Source of the DNA: AC2028 sp002373595
GTDB taxonomy: Bacteria; Bacillota; Clostridia; Lachnospirales; Lachnospiraceae
DNA: 64,000 nt
Reading direction: 5' to 3'
Assembly: GCA_946616365.1 (NCBI GenBank)
Contig: CAMOIX010000011.1
Coordinates: forward strand, 3,292 to 67,291
The notes under the pieces were generated by a model. It ran no database searches and had not been told where the DNA came from. It worked only from the letters and a program-made list of their open reading frames with translations. Positions 31,655-40,736 of this stretch are shown here, piece by piece (within the stretch, counting starts at the first letter, position 1; each line of letters opens with the position of its first letter). A program made the position numbers and the translations under genes.

Positions 31655-34051
31655 ATGAACTACGGACATTTTGACCTTGAAGCAAAGGAATATGTCATCA
31701 CGAGACCGGATACGCCGGCACCGTGGTGCAATTACCTCGGATCGCCTGCGTACGGAGCGATCATCTCCAACAATGCAGCAGGCTACAGCTTTGTTAAGAG
31801 CGGAGCTAACGGACGTATCATAAGATACCGTTTCAATTCGATGATGGCTCTTCCCGGCAGATATATCTATATCCGTGATCAGGAGAGCGGAGACTACTGG
31901 TCGGGCACCTGGCAGCCGGTTGCCAAGTCGCTTGATTTCTACAAAACCACGACCAGACACGGCACAGGCTATTCCGTAATGACTTCCACTTATGCAGGTA
32001 TCACATCCGAGACGACTTATTATGTTCCCAAGGATGAGACCTACGAAGTATGGCGCGCTGTCGTTAAGAACGATACCGACAGAGTCCGCAAGCTCGATGT
32101 ATTCGGATTCGTAGAGTTTACCAATGAGGACAATTACGAGCAGGATCAGGTTAACCTTCAGTACACACTCTTTATCAGCCGTACTTCCTTTGAGGGAAAT
32201 AAAGTCGTTCAGCATATCAACGAGAATTCCGGACGCGATGCGAGCGGATCCAACCATCAGGAGAGATCATTCGGACTTGCCGGAGCTCCCGTAAAGAGCG
32301 CATGCGGAAGACTTGATTCCTTCATCGGTTCCTACAGAACATACAGCAATCCCATAGCAGTCGAAAAGGGTGACCTCGGAAATGAGATGACCTACAACTC
32401 CAATCCCTGCGGTGCGCTTCAGTCTGAAGTTTCCCTTGTACCCGGAGAGAGCAAGGAATTCATCTTTATCCTCGGTAAGAAGAATGCAGCCGAGATGGAT
32501 GAGATCATCGCCCGTTACAATGCTCCCGGCAAGGTAGATGCAGAGGTTGAAGAACTCAAGAAGTATTGGCACGCAAAACTTGAGAGATTTGTTGTAAATA
32601 CTCCTTCACCCGAGTTCAACAATATGGTAAGCGTATGGAACGCATATCAGTGCTTCATCACCTTTACCTGGTCCAGAGCGGCATCCCTTATCTACTGCGG
32701 ACAGAGAAACGGTTACGGATACCGCGATACCGTCCAGGATATCCAGGGTGTCATCCATACCGATCCCGCTATGGCTGTCGAGCTTATCCGCTTCATGATC
32801 TCGGCTCAGGTAGACAACGGTGCGGGACTTCCTCTCGTTAAGTACGATCACAACGCAGGACACGAGAACACTCCCGACGATCCTTCATATGTTAAGGAGA
32901 CCGGACATCCCTCATATCGTGCGGATGATGCACTTTGGCTCTTCCCGACCGTATATAAGTACATCGCGGAGACCGGAAACAAGGCATTCCTCGATGAGAA
33001 GATCCCTTATGCAAACGCTCCCGAAGATACCGTTTACAATCACCTCAAGAGAGCTATCAAGTTCTCTATGGACCATATGGGAGATCACAATATGCCGGCA
33101 GGTCTTCATGCAGACTGGAATGACTGCCTGAGACTCGGTGCAAAGGGTGAGTCAACCTTCGTTGCATTCCAGCTCTACTATGCGCTCAATATGATGATCG
33201 AGCTCGCTCAGGGAAGAGGAGATTCCTCATATGTTACCGAGCTTGAAGGGATCAAGGCTAAGCTTTCCGATGCTCTTGCAAAGTGCTGGGACGAGGACCG
33301 TTTCATCCGCGGTATCAGAGAGGACGGTGTTATCGTCGGCGCCAAGAAGGATCCCGAGGCCAATATGTGGCTCAATCCTCAGAGCTGGTCCGTCATTTCC
33401 GGATTTGCAAGCAAGGAGCAGGGTGAGAAGGCTTCCAAGAGCGTACACAGCATCCTCAATACGCCTTACGGAGCTAAACTCCTCGAGCCTCCTTATGTAG
33501 ATCACGAGTTCCCCGGAGCTCTTATGCATATCTTCAATCCCGACACCAAGGAGAACGGAGGAATCTTCTCCCAGTCACAGGGTTGGCTGATCCTTGCAGA
33601 GTCTCTCATGGGACACGGAGACAGAGCATTCGAATACTTCACCGAGAGCTCGCCCGCATCTCTTAATGACAAGGCTGAGATCCGCGTGATCGAGCCCTAT
33701 GTACATGGACAGTTCACCGAGTCCAAGAGATCGCCCTTCGAAGGCCGCAGCCATGTACATTGGCTCACCGGTACCGCTTCCACGGTTATGGTCGGCTGCG
33801 TAGAGGGTATCTGCGGTATGAGACCTACTCCCGATGGACTTAATATCAATCCTTCCATCCCCGGTGCCTGGGACGGATTTACCATTGAGAAGGATTTCCG
33901 CGGAACTCATCTTTCCATTAAGATAGAGAACCCGAGTCATGTTCAGGCAGGAGTAAAGAGCCTCACTCTTAACGGAGAGACCCTTGAGGGATGCTTCATC
34001 CCCGCTGATAAGCTCGCAGCCCAGAACAGTGTGGTGGTAACGCTCGGATAA
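31655..34051 (+). CDS. GH94 glycoside phosphorylase (cellobiose/chitobiose phosphorylase-like)
   Basis: 798 residues, cytoplasmic. Phosphorolyses a beta-linked disaccharide to a sugar 1-phosphate and a free sugar, saving ATP. Domains: N-terminal beta-sandwich (to about 280), helical linker, alpha6/alpha6 barrel (about 320-700), C-terminal jelly roll. The barrel contains GYGYRDTVQDIQG, a HENTPDDPS loop and GLHADWNDCLRLG, where the DWND aspartates 487/490 hold the general acid. Motifs such as GYRDTVQD and GLHADWNDC look closer to chitobiose phosphorylases, but the substrate is open. AGGAGG sets ATG 31655. A strong terminator follows. Confidence 0.88.
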   Translation: MNYGHFDLEAKEYVITRPDTPAPWCNYLGSPAYGAIISNNAAGYSFVKSGANGRIIRYRFNSMMALPGRYIYIRDQESGDYWSGTWQPVAKSLDFYKTTTRHGTGYSVMTSTYAGITSETTYYVPKDETYEVWRAVVKNDTDRVRKLDVFGFVEFTNEDNYEQDQVNLQYTLFISRTSFEGNKVVQHINENSGRDASGSNHQERSFGLAGAPVKSACGRLDSFIGSYRTYSNPIAVEKGDLGNEMTYNSNPCGALQSEVSLVPGESKEFIFILGKKNAAEMDEIIARYNAPGKVDAEVEELKKYWHAKLERFVVNTPSPEFNNMVSVWNAYQCFITFTWSRAASLIYCGQRNGYGYRDTVQDIQGVIHTDPAMAVELIRFMISAQVDNGAGLPLVKYDHNAGHENTPDDPSYVKETGHPSYRADDALWLFPTVYKYIAETGNKAFLDEKIPYANAPEDTVYNHLKRAIKFSMDHMGDHNMPAGLHADWNDCLRLGAKGESTFVAFQLYYALNMMIELAQGRGDSSYVTELEGIKAKLSDALAKCWDEDRFIRGIREDGVIVGAKKDPEANMWLNPQSWSVISGFASKEQGEKASKSVHSILNTPYGAKLLEPPYVDHEFPGALMHIFNPDTKENGGIFSQSQGWLILAESLMGHGDRAFEYFTESSPASLNDKAEIRVIEPYVHGQFTESKRSPFEGRSHVHWLTGTASTVMVGCVEGICGMRPTPDGLNINPSIPGAWDGFTIEKDFRGTHLSIKIENPSHVQAGVKSLTLNGETLEGCFIPADKLAAQNSVVVTLG

Positions 34052-34076
34052 AAGATACTATTATATGTAATAAGAA

Positions 34077-34108
34077 AGGATCGGCAGCAATGCCGGTTCT
34101 TTTTTTTA
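34077..34108 (+). terminator. Rho-independent terminator after the GH94 gene
   Basis: AGGATCGGCA pairs with TGCCGGTTCT (two G-U pairs) around GCAA, followed by a run of nine T. Confidence 0.85.
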
Positions 34109-34178
34109 CAGGAATAGAACAAACGTTCTTGAAAAAAGGGTAAGGTTTTGGTCATTGGGGGTCGATATATTAATCGTG

Positions 34179-34237
34179 AGGTTCATATGGGAAATACAGG
34201 ACTTCGTTAAAAAAATAACTATAAAAATAATGAACCT
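34179..34237. other. Inverted repeat in the leader of the coiled-coil surface gene
   Basis: AGGTTCAT (34179-34186) and ATGAACCT (34230-34237) flank 43 A/T-rich bases, and the right arm runs into TTTTT. It could be an attenuator-like hairpin or paired operator half sites. No confident promoter could be placed in this 200-base gap. Confidence 0.35.
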
Positions 34238-34312
34238 TTTTGAAAAACACTTCAGTCTTTATAAGTGAAAGAGGTTAAGAAGACCCCATCTAAACAACGA
34301 GAGGTAAACAAT

Positions 34313-36466
34313 ATGAGAAAAATGACCGGAAAGAAGATCACAAAGATCATCGCACTCGCACTCAGCGCATTCATGGCACTCAGTGCTCCTATGACCGCTT
34401 ATGCGGTAGAGCCCGATGCTGCGATCCCCGCTGTAGTACGCGAGACCAGTGAAGATACCATGGCTCCTTCAGAGGCAGCTGCGATCATCGATGTAGCAGA
34501 AGACATGATCGGTGCCGAGGCAGATGAGAAGGCCGGCACGGACGCTACCGGATGCATCGGATCCATCGAGGATGCAAAGGATGCTTTCGCAGGCGATAAG
34601 ATGGCAGCAGGAGTTGTTGCAGATCTCCAGGAGGGAGAGGATCTCCTTGAGAAGGCAGAGGGCGAGCTTGATTCCGCACTTACCGCTCTCAAAGATTCCG
34701 ATGTTCAGACTCTTGACGGAGTTATCAAGAACCTTGACGAAGCAGACAAGCAGATCGGTATCTTCTACGTTGACGGTAGCGAGAGTTACGATAATGCCGG
34801 AAAGGCAATAGACAATGCAAAGGTTGCAAATACCTCCGATGACGAGGCAGCAGCAAGAGCAGCAAAGACGAATGCAGAGTCCGAGCTCAAGGTAGCAGAG
34901 ACAGACCTTATCAGCGCAGACGCAGCTTGCGATCTTGCAGACAAGGCAGTTAAGGCAGCTGACAAGGCTCTTACCGAGAAGCAGGATGAGCTTGAGAGAG
35001 CAATCATCAAAGTCGGACAGATCAATAAGGATATCGAGAATGGTGTTCTTGATGCAAAAGAAGCAGAAGCAGCTGTAAGATCCGCTCAGGCAAAGGCTGA
35101 CGAGCTCGATGAGAGAGTTACCGCACTCAGCGATAACAAGGCAGCTCTTGAAGATCTCAGCAGAAGATATTACAACTTCATGGTTCACTTCTACAGAGAC
35201 GGTGCCATCAATTCTGCAGTATATGAGACCGAGCTCGATGAGAACGGACGTCACAAGCTTGATATTGAAGCAAGTGCAGCAAAGGCAGCTGAAAATGGCA
35301 AGGATGAAGATCCCAGCGCTAAGCTTGGCTCGAACAGTAACACCCTTGTTGCAGGAAGAGACCTCCTTGGTGAGATCGTAAACCTCAAGCTCCTTTCCGA
35401 GGGCGCTACCAATATCCGGATCGGATATGCGAGCGACGAGACCAAGACCGTGAAGCAGGCTGCAACGGATACCACTCTTGGAGAGTCAGTTGACAAGAAG
35501 CATAACGAGAGAGTAACCATAGACGGAACCGAGGATATGTACTTCAACTATCAGAGCAAGGATTCCGGAAGATGCCACTACATCATGGTAAGCTACGTAA
35601 AGCCCGGCGAGACCGAGCCCACCGTTGAGAGATACAATTACATCTTCAAGGCTTCCAAGTACGGCGATGAGACCGATCTTCAGAACGGACCCATCTATGT
35701 AGCTAAGATCGAGAAGAACGAGAACGGCCAGTGGACCGCTACCAGAGATGCAGACTCCTGCAACTTTGATGACTACTCCAAGCTCCAGCAGGCACTCGTC
35801 GCAGTAGGCGAGCTCCAGACCACCTTAGACGACTACAAGGCAGCTCAGGACAAGGTTGCTGCAGCTCTTAAGGATGTAGAGGACCTTAACAAGAAGCTCG
35901 AAGAACTTAAGAAGGTTGACGGAGACATCGCAACCCTCACCAAGAGACTTGAGGATGCTAAGAAGGATCTTGCTCAGGCTACCCAGGATAAGGCAGTACT
36001 TGAGGCAAAGGTTGAAGAGGCCAGAAAGGCTGTAGCAGCAATCGATCTTTCCAGATTCGCTACCACCACTTCTTCCGATGATGATGACGATACTACTACT
36101 ACCGATACCACTCCTGTAGCAGGACAGCCTGCAGCAGGTCAGCCCGCAGCTCCCGCACAGGGACAGGGACAGGCTCAGCAGCCCGCAGTTCAGCAGCCCG
36201 TAGATGATAACCAGACTGTTATCGAGGACAATGACACTGCAAAGGCAGCTACTCCCGAAGTAAAGGATGACAATAGCGGCAACGACGAGCAGACCTTCAT
36301 CGAGGATGAAGACTCCGCAAAGGCAGCAACCATCCCCGCAGAAGAGAGCGTACAGAAGAGCATCTCACTCTGGTGGATCCTGCTCCTCATCCTCCTTATC
36401 CTCATCATCTCCTACATCATCTACAGGTATAATGAGAACAAGAAGGAAGCTAAGGTTACCAGGTAA
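34313..36466 (+). CDS. Secreted coiled-coil protein with C-terminal membrane anchor
   Basis: 717 residues, not recognised as a known family. Signal peptide: basic MRKMTGKKITK, hydrophobic core, cleavage expected after AYA at 31. Two alanine/lysine/glutamate-rich coiled-coil regions (about 60-290 and 495-590) flank a central beta-rich domain (about 300-490). After it come an acidic/threonine stretch, a Q/P/A-rich spacer, two similar acidic repeats (TVIEDNDTAKAAT and TFIEDEDSAKAAT), and a hydrophobic anchor at about 685-706 with a basic tail. There is no LPXTG. Codon choice is very biased to GCA, AAG and CTT, suggesting high expression. Start at 34313 is chosen for the signal peptide and GAGAGG site. 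Probably a cell-surface or adhesin-like structural protein. Confidence 0.75.
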   Translation: MRKMTGKKITKIIALALSAFMALSAPMTAYAVEPDAAIPAVVRETSEDTMAPSEAAAIIDVAEDMIGAEADEKAGTDATGCIGSIEDAKDAFAGDKMAAGVVADLQEGEDLLEKAEGELDSALTALKDSDVQTLDGVIKNLDEADKQIGIFYVDGSESYDNAGKAIDNAKVANTSDDEAAARAAKTNAESELKVAETDLISADAACDLADKAVKAADKALTEKQDELERAIIKVGQINKDIENGVLDAKEAEAAVRSAQAKADELDERVTALSDNKAALEDLSRRYYNFMVHFYRDGAINSAVYETELDENGRHKLDIEASAAKAAENGKDEDPSAKLGSNSNTLVAGRDLLGEIVNLKLLSEGATNIRIGYASDETKTVKQAATDTTLGESVDKKHNERVTIDGTEDMYFNYQSKDSGRCHYIMVSYVKPGETEPTVERYNYIFKASKYGDETDLQNGPIYVAKIEKNENGQWTATRDADSCNFDDYSKLQQALVAVGELQTTLDDYKAAQDKVAAALKDVEDLNKKLEELKKVDGDIATLTKRLEDAKKDLAQATQDKAVLEAKVEEARKAVAAIDLSRFATTTSSDDDDDTTTTDTTPVAGQPAAGQPAAPAQGQGQAQQPAVQQPVDDNQTVIEDNDTAKAATPEVKDDNSGNDEQTFIEDEDSAKAATIPAEESVQKSISLWWILLLILLILIISYIIYRYNENKKEAKVTR

Positions 36467-36496
36467 TAACTGATAGCGAACCAATAAGAAACGATG

Positions 36497-36530
36497 ACGC
36501 CCCTGCTTAGATCAAGCGGGGGCGTTTTAT
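36497..36530 (+). terminator. Terminator after the coiled-coil surface gene
   Basis: ACGCCCCTGCTT pairs with AAGCGGGGGCGT (one G-U pair) around AGATC, then TTTTATTAT. Confidence 0.9.
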
Positions 36531-36556
36531 TATCCGGGAATGATTAAAAAGTTTTG

Positions 36557-36583
36557 CTAGCACTCTTTTTGGATGAGTGCTAA
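36557..36583. promoter_or_regulatory. CIRCE operator (HrcA binding site) upstream of htpG
   Basis: CTAGCACTC, nine bases, GAGTGCTAA matches the CIRCE consensus TTAGCACTC-N9-GAGTGCTAA except for the first base. It implies repression by HrcA and heat induction of htpG. It ends eight bases before the -35 of the best promoter. Confidence 0.92.
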
Positions 36584-36590
36584 TTTTTCC

Positions 36591-36619
36591 TTGACTTATT
36601 GCTTCGGCAGTCTTAAACT
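36591..36619 (+). promoter_or_regulatory. Promoter of htpG
   Basis: TTGACT (36591-36596), 17-base spacer, TAAACT (36614-36619). The leader of about 100 bases contains a hairpin, CCGCTT (36674-36679) with AAGCGG (36706-36711) and inner GGGG/CCC(T), ending just before the AAGGAGG site. Confidence 0.65.
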
Positions 36620-36726
36620 ATTCTTTGTACGAATAAAGCGGGTGATCATCTATCCGCATAAATAATAGAGGATCCGCTTGGGGCAGCCGATCGGCACCCT
36701 GATGAAAGCGGAACAAGGAGGACATT

Positions 36727-38823
36727 ATGGCAGACGATATCAAGAGAAGCGGGAGCCTGTCGATCGACAGCGACAACATATTCCCGATAATCAAAAAGTG
36801 GCTTTACTCGGATCATGACATCTTTTACCGCGAGCTCGTCTCGAACGGATGCGATGCTGTGACCAAACTCGGCAAATTGGACATGATGGGAGAGTATCAG
36901 CTCCCTGAAGGGTACAAAGGAAGGATAGATGTTGTTGTTGACCCTACGTCAAAAACGATTTCCATCACAGATAACGGTCTCGGAATGACTGCTGACGAGG
37001 TTGAGGAATACATCAACAGGATCGCGTTTTCGGGTGCCACCGATTTCATCGAAAAGTATAAGGACAAGAGCAACGCAGACCAGATAATTGGCCACTTTGG
37101 ACTCGGTTTCTACTCTGCCTTCATGATAGCCGATGAGGTGCATATTGACTCTTTGTCATACAAAAAAGATGCCGAACCGGTACACTGGGAGTGCAACGGC
37201 GGAACCGAATTTACCATGGAGAAGGGGGAGAAGGCTGAGGTCGGAACGACGATCACCCTTTTTGTGAACGAGGACTGTCTTGAGTTCTGCAACGAGTACA
37301 GGGCAAAGGAAGTTTTGGACAAATATTGCTCATTCATGCCCACCGAGATCTACCTTACAAAGAAGGACACCGACGAGACCCAGACTATCGACCTCGCGGA
37401 TAAGAGAGAGGACGATGTCATTATAGAGGAGATCCATCCCACAACCGAGACCAAGGAGGACGGTACCACCGAGACTAAGGGCACCGAGCGTCTTAAGATC
37501 AGGAAGCGTCCGGAACTCATCAACGAGACTCATCCTCTTTGGACGAAATCTCCTTCAGAGTGCTCCAGGGACGATTATATCTCTTTCTATCGCAAGGTAT
37601 TCAGGGATTATAAGGAGCCTCTTTTCTGGATACACCTCAACATGGACTATCCTTTCAACCTGAAGGGAATCCTTTACTTCCCCAAGATCAATATGGAGTA
37701 CGAGTCGATCGAGGGCACCATCAAGCTGTATAACAATCAGGTATTCATTGCAGATAATATAAAAGAGGTCATCCCGGAGTTCCTGCTCCTGTTAAAGGGA
37801 GTTATCGACTGCCCGGATCTGCCTCTCAATGTCTCGAGAAGTGCGCTGCAGAACGATGGATTTGTTACCAAGATCTCCGAATATATCACCAAGAAGGTAG
37901 CAGACAAGCTTTCCGGTATGTGCAAGACCGAGAAGGAAGAGTATGAGAAGTATTGGGATGATATAGCACCCTTCATCAAGTACGGCTGCCTGCGCGATGA
38001 CAAATTCTGCGAGAAGATGAATGACTATATCCTCTTCAAGAATATCGACGGCAAGTATCTTACTTTGCCCGAGTGCCTTGAGGTTAAGCCCATAGACAAC
38101 GATGAGGAAGCTTCCGCTACGGACGAAAACGGCAACAAAGTAGAGGCAGAGGTTGTATCTGAGGGTGATAAGGCGGACACTGACGAAACTACCAAAGACG
38201 GGGAGAAGAAGGAAAAGACGATCTACTACGTCACCGACGAACAGCAGCAGAGCCAGTATATCGCCATGTTCAAGAAGGCCAAAATGGACGCTGTCGTCCT
38301 TACACACAATATTGACCAGCCCTTCATCCAGCAGCTCGAATCCAAGAATGAGGGAGTTAAGTTCCTTCGTATAGATGCGGATGTGACCGATGCCATGAAG
38401 ACCAAGACCTCCAAGAAAGAACAGGAGGAATTTGAGGAGCAGGCAAAGACCATAGCCGGCATTATGAAGAAGGCCATCAAGAAAGAGAAGATTGAGATCA
38501 AGGTTGAGAAGCTCAAGAATAAGAAAGTGGCTTCGATGCTGACTCTCTCCGAGGAGACCCGCAGAATGCAGGATATGATGAAGATGTACGCATCACAGGG
38601 GCTTGGATTGGGAGACTTCGGAAGCGAGGGAGAGACGCTGGTTCTCAACGCGTCACATCCTCTTGTTCAGTACATTGTCGATAATAAGGACGGCAAGAAT
38701 ACCGAGATGATATGCGAGCAGCTCTATGATCTGGCAAAGGTTCAGCAGTCACCCCTTTCACCGGATGATATGGCAAAGTTCATAGCAAGGAGCAATGACA
38801 TCCTTATGCTTCTTACAAAATAA
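36727..38823 (+). CDS. htpG: Hsp90-family chaperone HtpG
   Basis: 698-residue ATP-dependent chaperone. The N-terminal GHKL ATPase carries ELVSNGCDAVTKL, DNGLGMT and GHFGLGFYSAFM. A charged linker follows (about 215-255, HPTTETKEDGTTETKG), then the middle domain with NMDYPFNLKGILYFPK and NVSRSALQND (catalytic Arg), and the dimerisation domain. The NGCDAV variant is typical of clostridial HtpG. An acidic insertion at about 455-497 (IDNDEEASATDENG onward) sits after YLTLPECLE and before IYYVTDE, where most HtpG proteins have a short loop. It is preceded by CIRCE and a strong AAGGAGG site. Confidence 0.96.
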   Translation: MADDIKRSGSLSIDSDNIFPIIKKWLYSDHDIFYRELVSNGCDAVTKLGKLDMMGEYQLPEGYKGRIDVVVDPTSKTISITDNGLGMTADEVEEYINRIAFSGATDFIEKYKDKSNADQIIGHFGLGFYSAFMIADEVHIDSLSYKKDAEPVHWECNGGTEFTMEKGEKAEVGTTITLFVNEDCLEFCNEYRAKEVLDKYCSFMPTEIYLTKKDTDETQTIDLADKREDDVIIEEIHPTTETKEDGTTETKGTERLKIRKRPELINETHPLWTKSPSECSRDDYISFYRKVFRDYKEPLFWIHLNMDYPFNLKGILYFPKINMEYESIEGTIKLYNNQVFIADNIKEVIPEFLLLLKGVIDCPDLPLNVSRSALQNDGFVTKISEYITKKVADKLSGMCKTEKEEYEKYWDDIAPFIKYGCLRDDKFCEKMNDYILFKNIDGKYLTLPECLEVKPIDNDEEASATDENGNKVEAEVVSEGDKADTDETTKDGEKKEKTIYYVTDEQQQSQYIAMFKKAKMDAVVLTHNIDQPFIQQLESKNEGVKFLRIDADVTDAMKTKTSKKEQEEFEEQAKTIAGIMKKAIKKEKIEIKVEKLKNKKVASMLTLSEETRRMQDMMKMYASQGLGLGDFGSEGETLVLNASHPLVQYIVDNKDGKNTEMICEQLYDLAKVQQSPLSPDDMAKFIARSNDILMLLTK

Positions 38824-38855
38824 ATAAGAAGATAAAATTATAAATATCCAGTGTT

Positions 38856-38901
38856 ATAAAACGCGCGAACAGTCTGTTTTCTTGACTTTGGCGCGTTTTA
38901 T
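38856..38901 (+). terminator. Probable htpG terminator overlapping the next promoter
   Basis: Perfect 11-base arms ATAAAACGCGC (38856-38866) and GCGCGTTTTAT (38891-38901) with a 24-base loop containing the -35 of the downstream promoter. The long loop makes it atypical as a terminator. Confidence 0.45.
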
Positions 38902-38910
38902 AGTTATACT
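38882..38910 (+). promoter_or_regulatory. Promoter of the seven-gene operon (38959-49989)
   Basis: TTGACT (38882-38887), 17-base spacer, TATACT (38905-38910), then a 48-base leader with AGGGAGGG before the ATG. No terminator or clear new promoter was seen from here until after 49989. Confidence 0.8.
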
Positions 38911-38958
38911 GAAAGTTGCTGTTTTTAACACAAAAATACTCAGGGAGGGTATGTTTAT

Positions 38959-40731
38959 ATGCTATGTCCAAATTGTAATGCCGAATTAAAAGACGGAGCA
39001 AAATTCTGTACCAAGTGCGGTACGAAGATAGTTATTCCGGAGCCCGCAAATGCCTTTGAGCCGGTTCCGACCGGGGAGGCAGCTCCCCAGCCCATAGCCG
39101 GGGCAGCTCCCGAGCAAGTTACAGCACCTGCAGCGCCGCAGCCCGCACCCGAGGCAGCTCCCGTAGCAGAGCCCGCACCTCAGGCAGCACCTGCACCTCA
39201 GGCGCCTCAGAATATATGCGCAAAATGCGGAAATGTGCTTGCGCCCAATGCTAAATTCTGTGTCAAGTGCGGCACTCCTGTGGCAGCGGCAGCGACCGCA
39301 GTACCTCAGACGGTACCTCAGGAAGCACCTGCACCCATGCCCGGCCCCGCACCCATGCCCGGCCCTGCGCCCATGCCCGGCCCCGCACCCATGCCCGGCC
39401 CCGCACCCATGCCCGGCCCCGCACCCATGCCCGGCCCTGCGCCCATGCCCGGCCCTGCGCCCATGCCCGGCCCTGCGCCCATGCCAGGCCAGGCTCCTAA
39501 GAAGAAAAAGAAGGGTGGTGCAGGAGTTGTTGTGCTCATCATCTTTATGCTCCTTATCATCGGCGTCATAGTAGGCGGCGGTCTCTATATCAACAGTGTC
39601 AAGGATGAGGACCAGACCGCAATAGAGTACATCAAGTCCAGATTCTCCAAGGACTCCGATGAGGATAAGGACAAGGAGGAGGATAAGGATAAGGATAAGG
39701 ACTCCGATAAGGACGAGGATTCCAATAAGGACAAAGAGAAGGAAGACAAGGATTCCGATGCCGATGAAGGCAGGAAGGAAGAGAAGGATGACAAGTCGGC
39801 TGCTTTCGTGAAGGAGGCTGATGAACTCATCGCAAGTGCTTCCTCTAACATGGATACCGACGTCAATGCGGCACGTGACGACGCAGATGCGGCAGTTGAT
39901 AAACTGATCACCGCACTTAAGAACGGTGCTGACAAGACTGATATTTCCGAGAAGCTTGCAAAGGCATTTTCACTCTGTACTAAGGCGAACATCGAACTGG
40001 CAAAAAATATAGAGCGAGTTACGCTTGACTCGGCCGGATACACTCAGATCCTCTCCTACAAGGATGATCTCATGAAGCAGGCCGGTGTTATCGCAGACGC
40101 AGGCCTTGAGGCCGATACCGCCGAGTGGGATGAGTATGAGCAGGGACTTTCACAGCGTGCAAGAGATCTTTACATCTCCAAGATCAACGAGATCGCGACC
40201 AGACCGGACTGGTCCAGAGACGAAGCGTGGAACCTTGCAGATGATGCATACAAGATCAAGGACAGCAACGGTAAGCCCCTCCTTTGGAACGAGGATGATC
40301 TTGACGATCCTCTCAGACTTCGCTATGAGTACAGTCTCGCATGGATCGTTCAGAAGAGATGCCTCAATGGTGTGGCTGACGGTACCATGAGCGAGACGGA
40401 TGCCATCACCACCATCAATTCCGTACTTGCTGAGACCGATTACAATCTCGTACTCCTGAGACTTATCATCATCTACGGTACCAATCAGAAGATGGATATG
40501 AAGCCTTATGAAAATGCATACAATGCGATAGTTACAAAGGTAAGGGATACGGAAGGATTCTCCATCACCAACGGAACGAACCTTTCCTCAACGACCAGTG
40601 CTGATTATACTCACTTCCTGTTCTTCAATGATCTTAGTGGAAATGAAGAATACAGAGTTGATACACACAACGGAACCACTGCGGAAGTAAGAGCATGGAT
40701 CCGTGAGAACATTCCCGGATACTTCAGGTAA
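38959..40731 (+). CDS. Double zinc-ribbon membrane protein with APMPGP repeats and charged stalk
   Basis: 590 residues. Cytoplasmic part: zinc ribbon 1 (Cys3, 6, 17, 20), alanine/proline-rich linker, zinc ribbon 2 (Cys87, 90, 101, 104), then nine APMPGP repeats (125-178) and a lysine patch. One membrane helix spans about 190-211. Outside: a highly charged D/E/K/S stalk (about 230-275) and a helical domain of about 310 residues that I do not recognise (TRPDWSRDEAWNLADDAYKIK, then TSADYTHFLFFND near the end). Double zinc-ribbon plus TM proteins are common and poorly understood in clostridia. First gene of an operon; the metallophosphatase starts six bases after it. Confidence 0.75.
   Translation: MLCPNCNAELKDGAKFCTKCGTKIVIPEPANAFEPVPTGEAAPQPIAGAAPEQVTAPAAPQPAPEAAPVAEPAPQAAPAPQAPQNICAKCGNVLAPNAKFCVKCGTPVAAAATAVPQTVPQEAPAPMPGPAPMPGPAPMPGPAPMPGPAPMPGPAPMPGPAPMPGPAPMPGPAPMPGQAPKKKKKGGAGVVVLIIFMLLIIGVIVGGGLYINSVKDEDQTAIEYIKSRFSKDSDEDKDKEEDKDKDKDSDKDEDSNKDKEKEDKDSDADEGRKEEKDDKSAAFVKEADELIASASSNMDTDVNAARDDADAAVDKLITALKNGADKTDISEKLAKAFSLCTKANIELAKNIERVTLDSAGYTQILSYKDDLMKQAGVIADAGLEADTAEWDEYEQGLSQRARDLYISKINEIATRPDWSRDEAWNLADDAYKIKDSNGKPLLWNEDDLDDPLRLRYEYSLAWIVQKRCLNGVADGTMSETDAITTINSVLAETDYNLVLLRLIIIYGTNQKMDMKPYENAYNAIVTKVRDTEGFSITNGTNLSSTTSADYTHFLFFNDLSGNEEYRVDTHNGTTAEVRAWIRENIPGYFR
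39331..39492 (+). repeat. Nine tandem 18-bp units encoding APMPGP
   Basis: Consensus GCACCCATGCCCGGCCCC. Units differ mainly by GCA/GCG and CCC/CCT silent changes; the last reads CCAGGCCAG. Likely length-variable by slippage or recombination without changing the frame. Confidence 0.95.
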
Positions 40732-40736
40732 ATCTG

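Noticed and set aside
39331..39492. Regular short repeats suggesting a CRISPR array
   Set aside because: Units are contiguous 18-mers in frame with a protein, without spacers, and no cas genes are nearby.
39267..39571. Repetitive frames (HARPCAHARP, CPALRPCPA, GAGPGMGA) over the APMPGP array
   Set aside because: They are the other frames of the 18-bp tandem repeat inside the zinc-ribbon gene.
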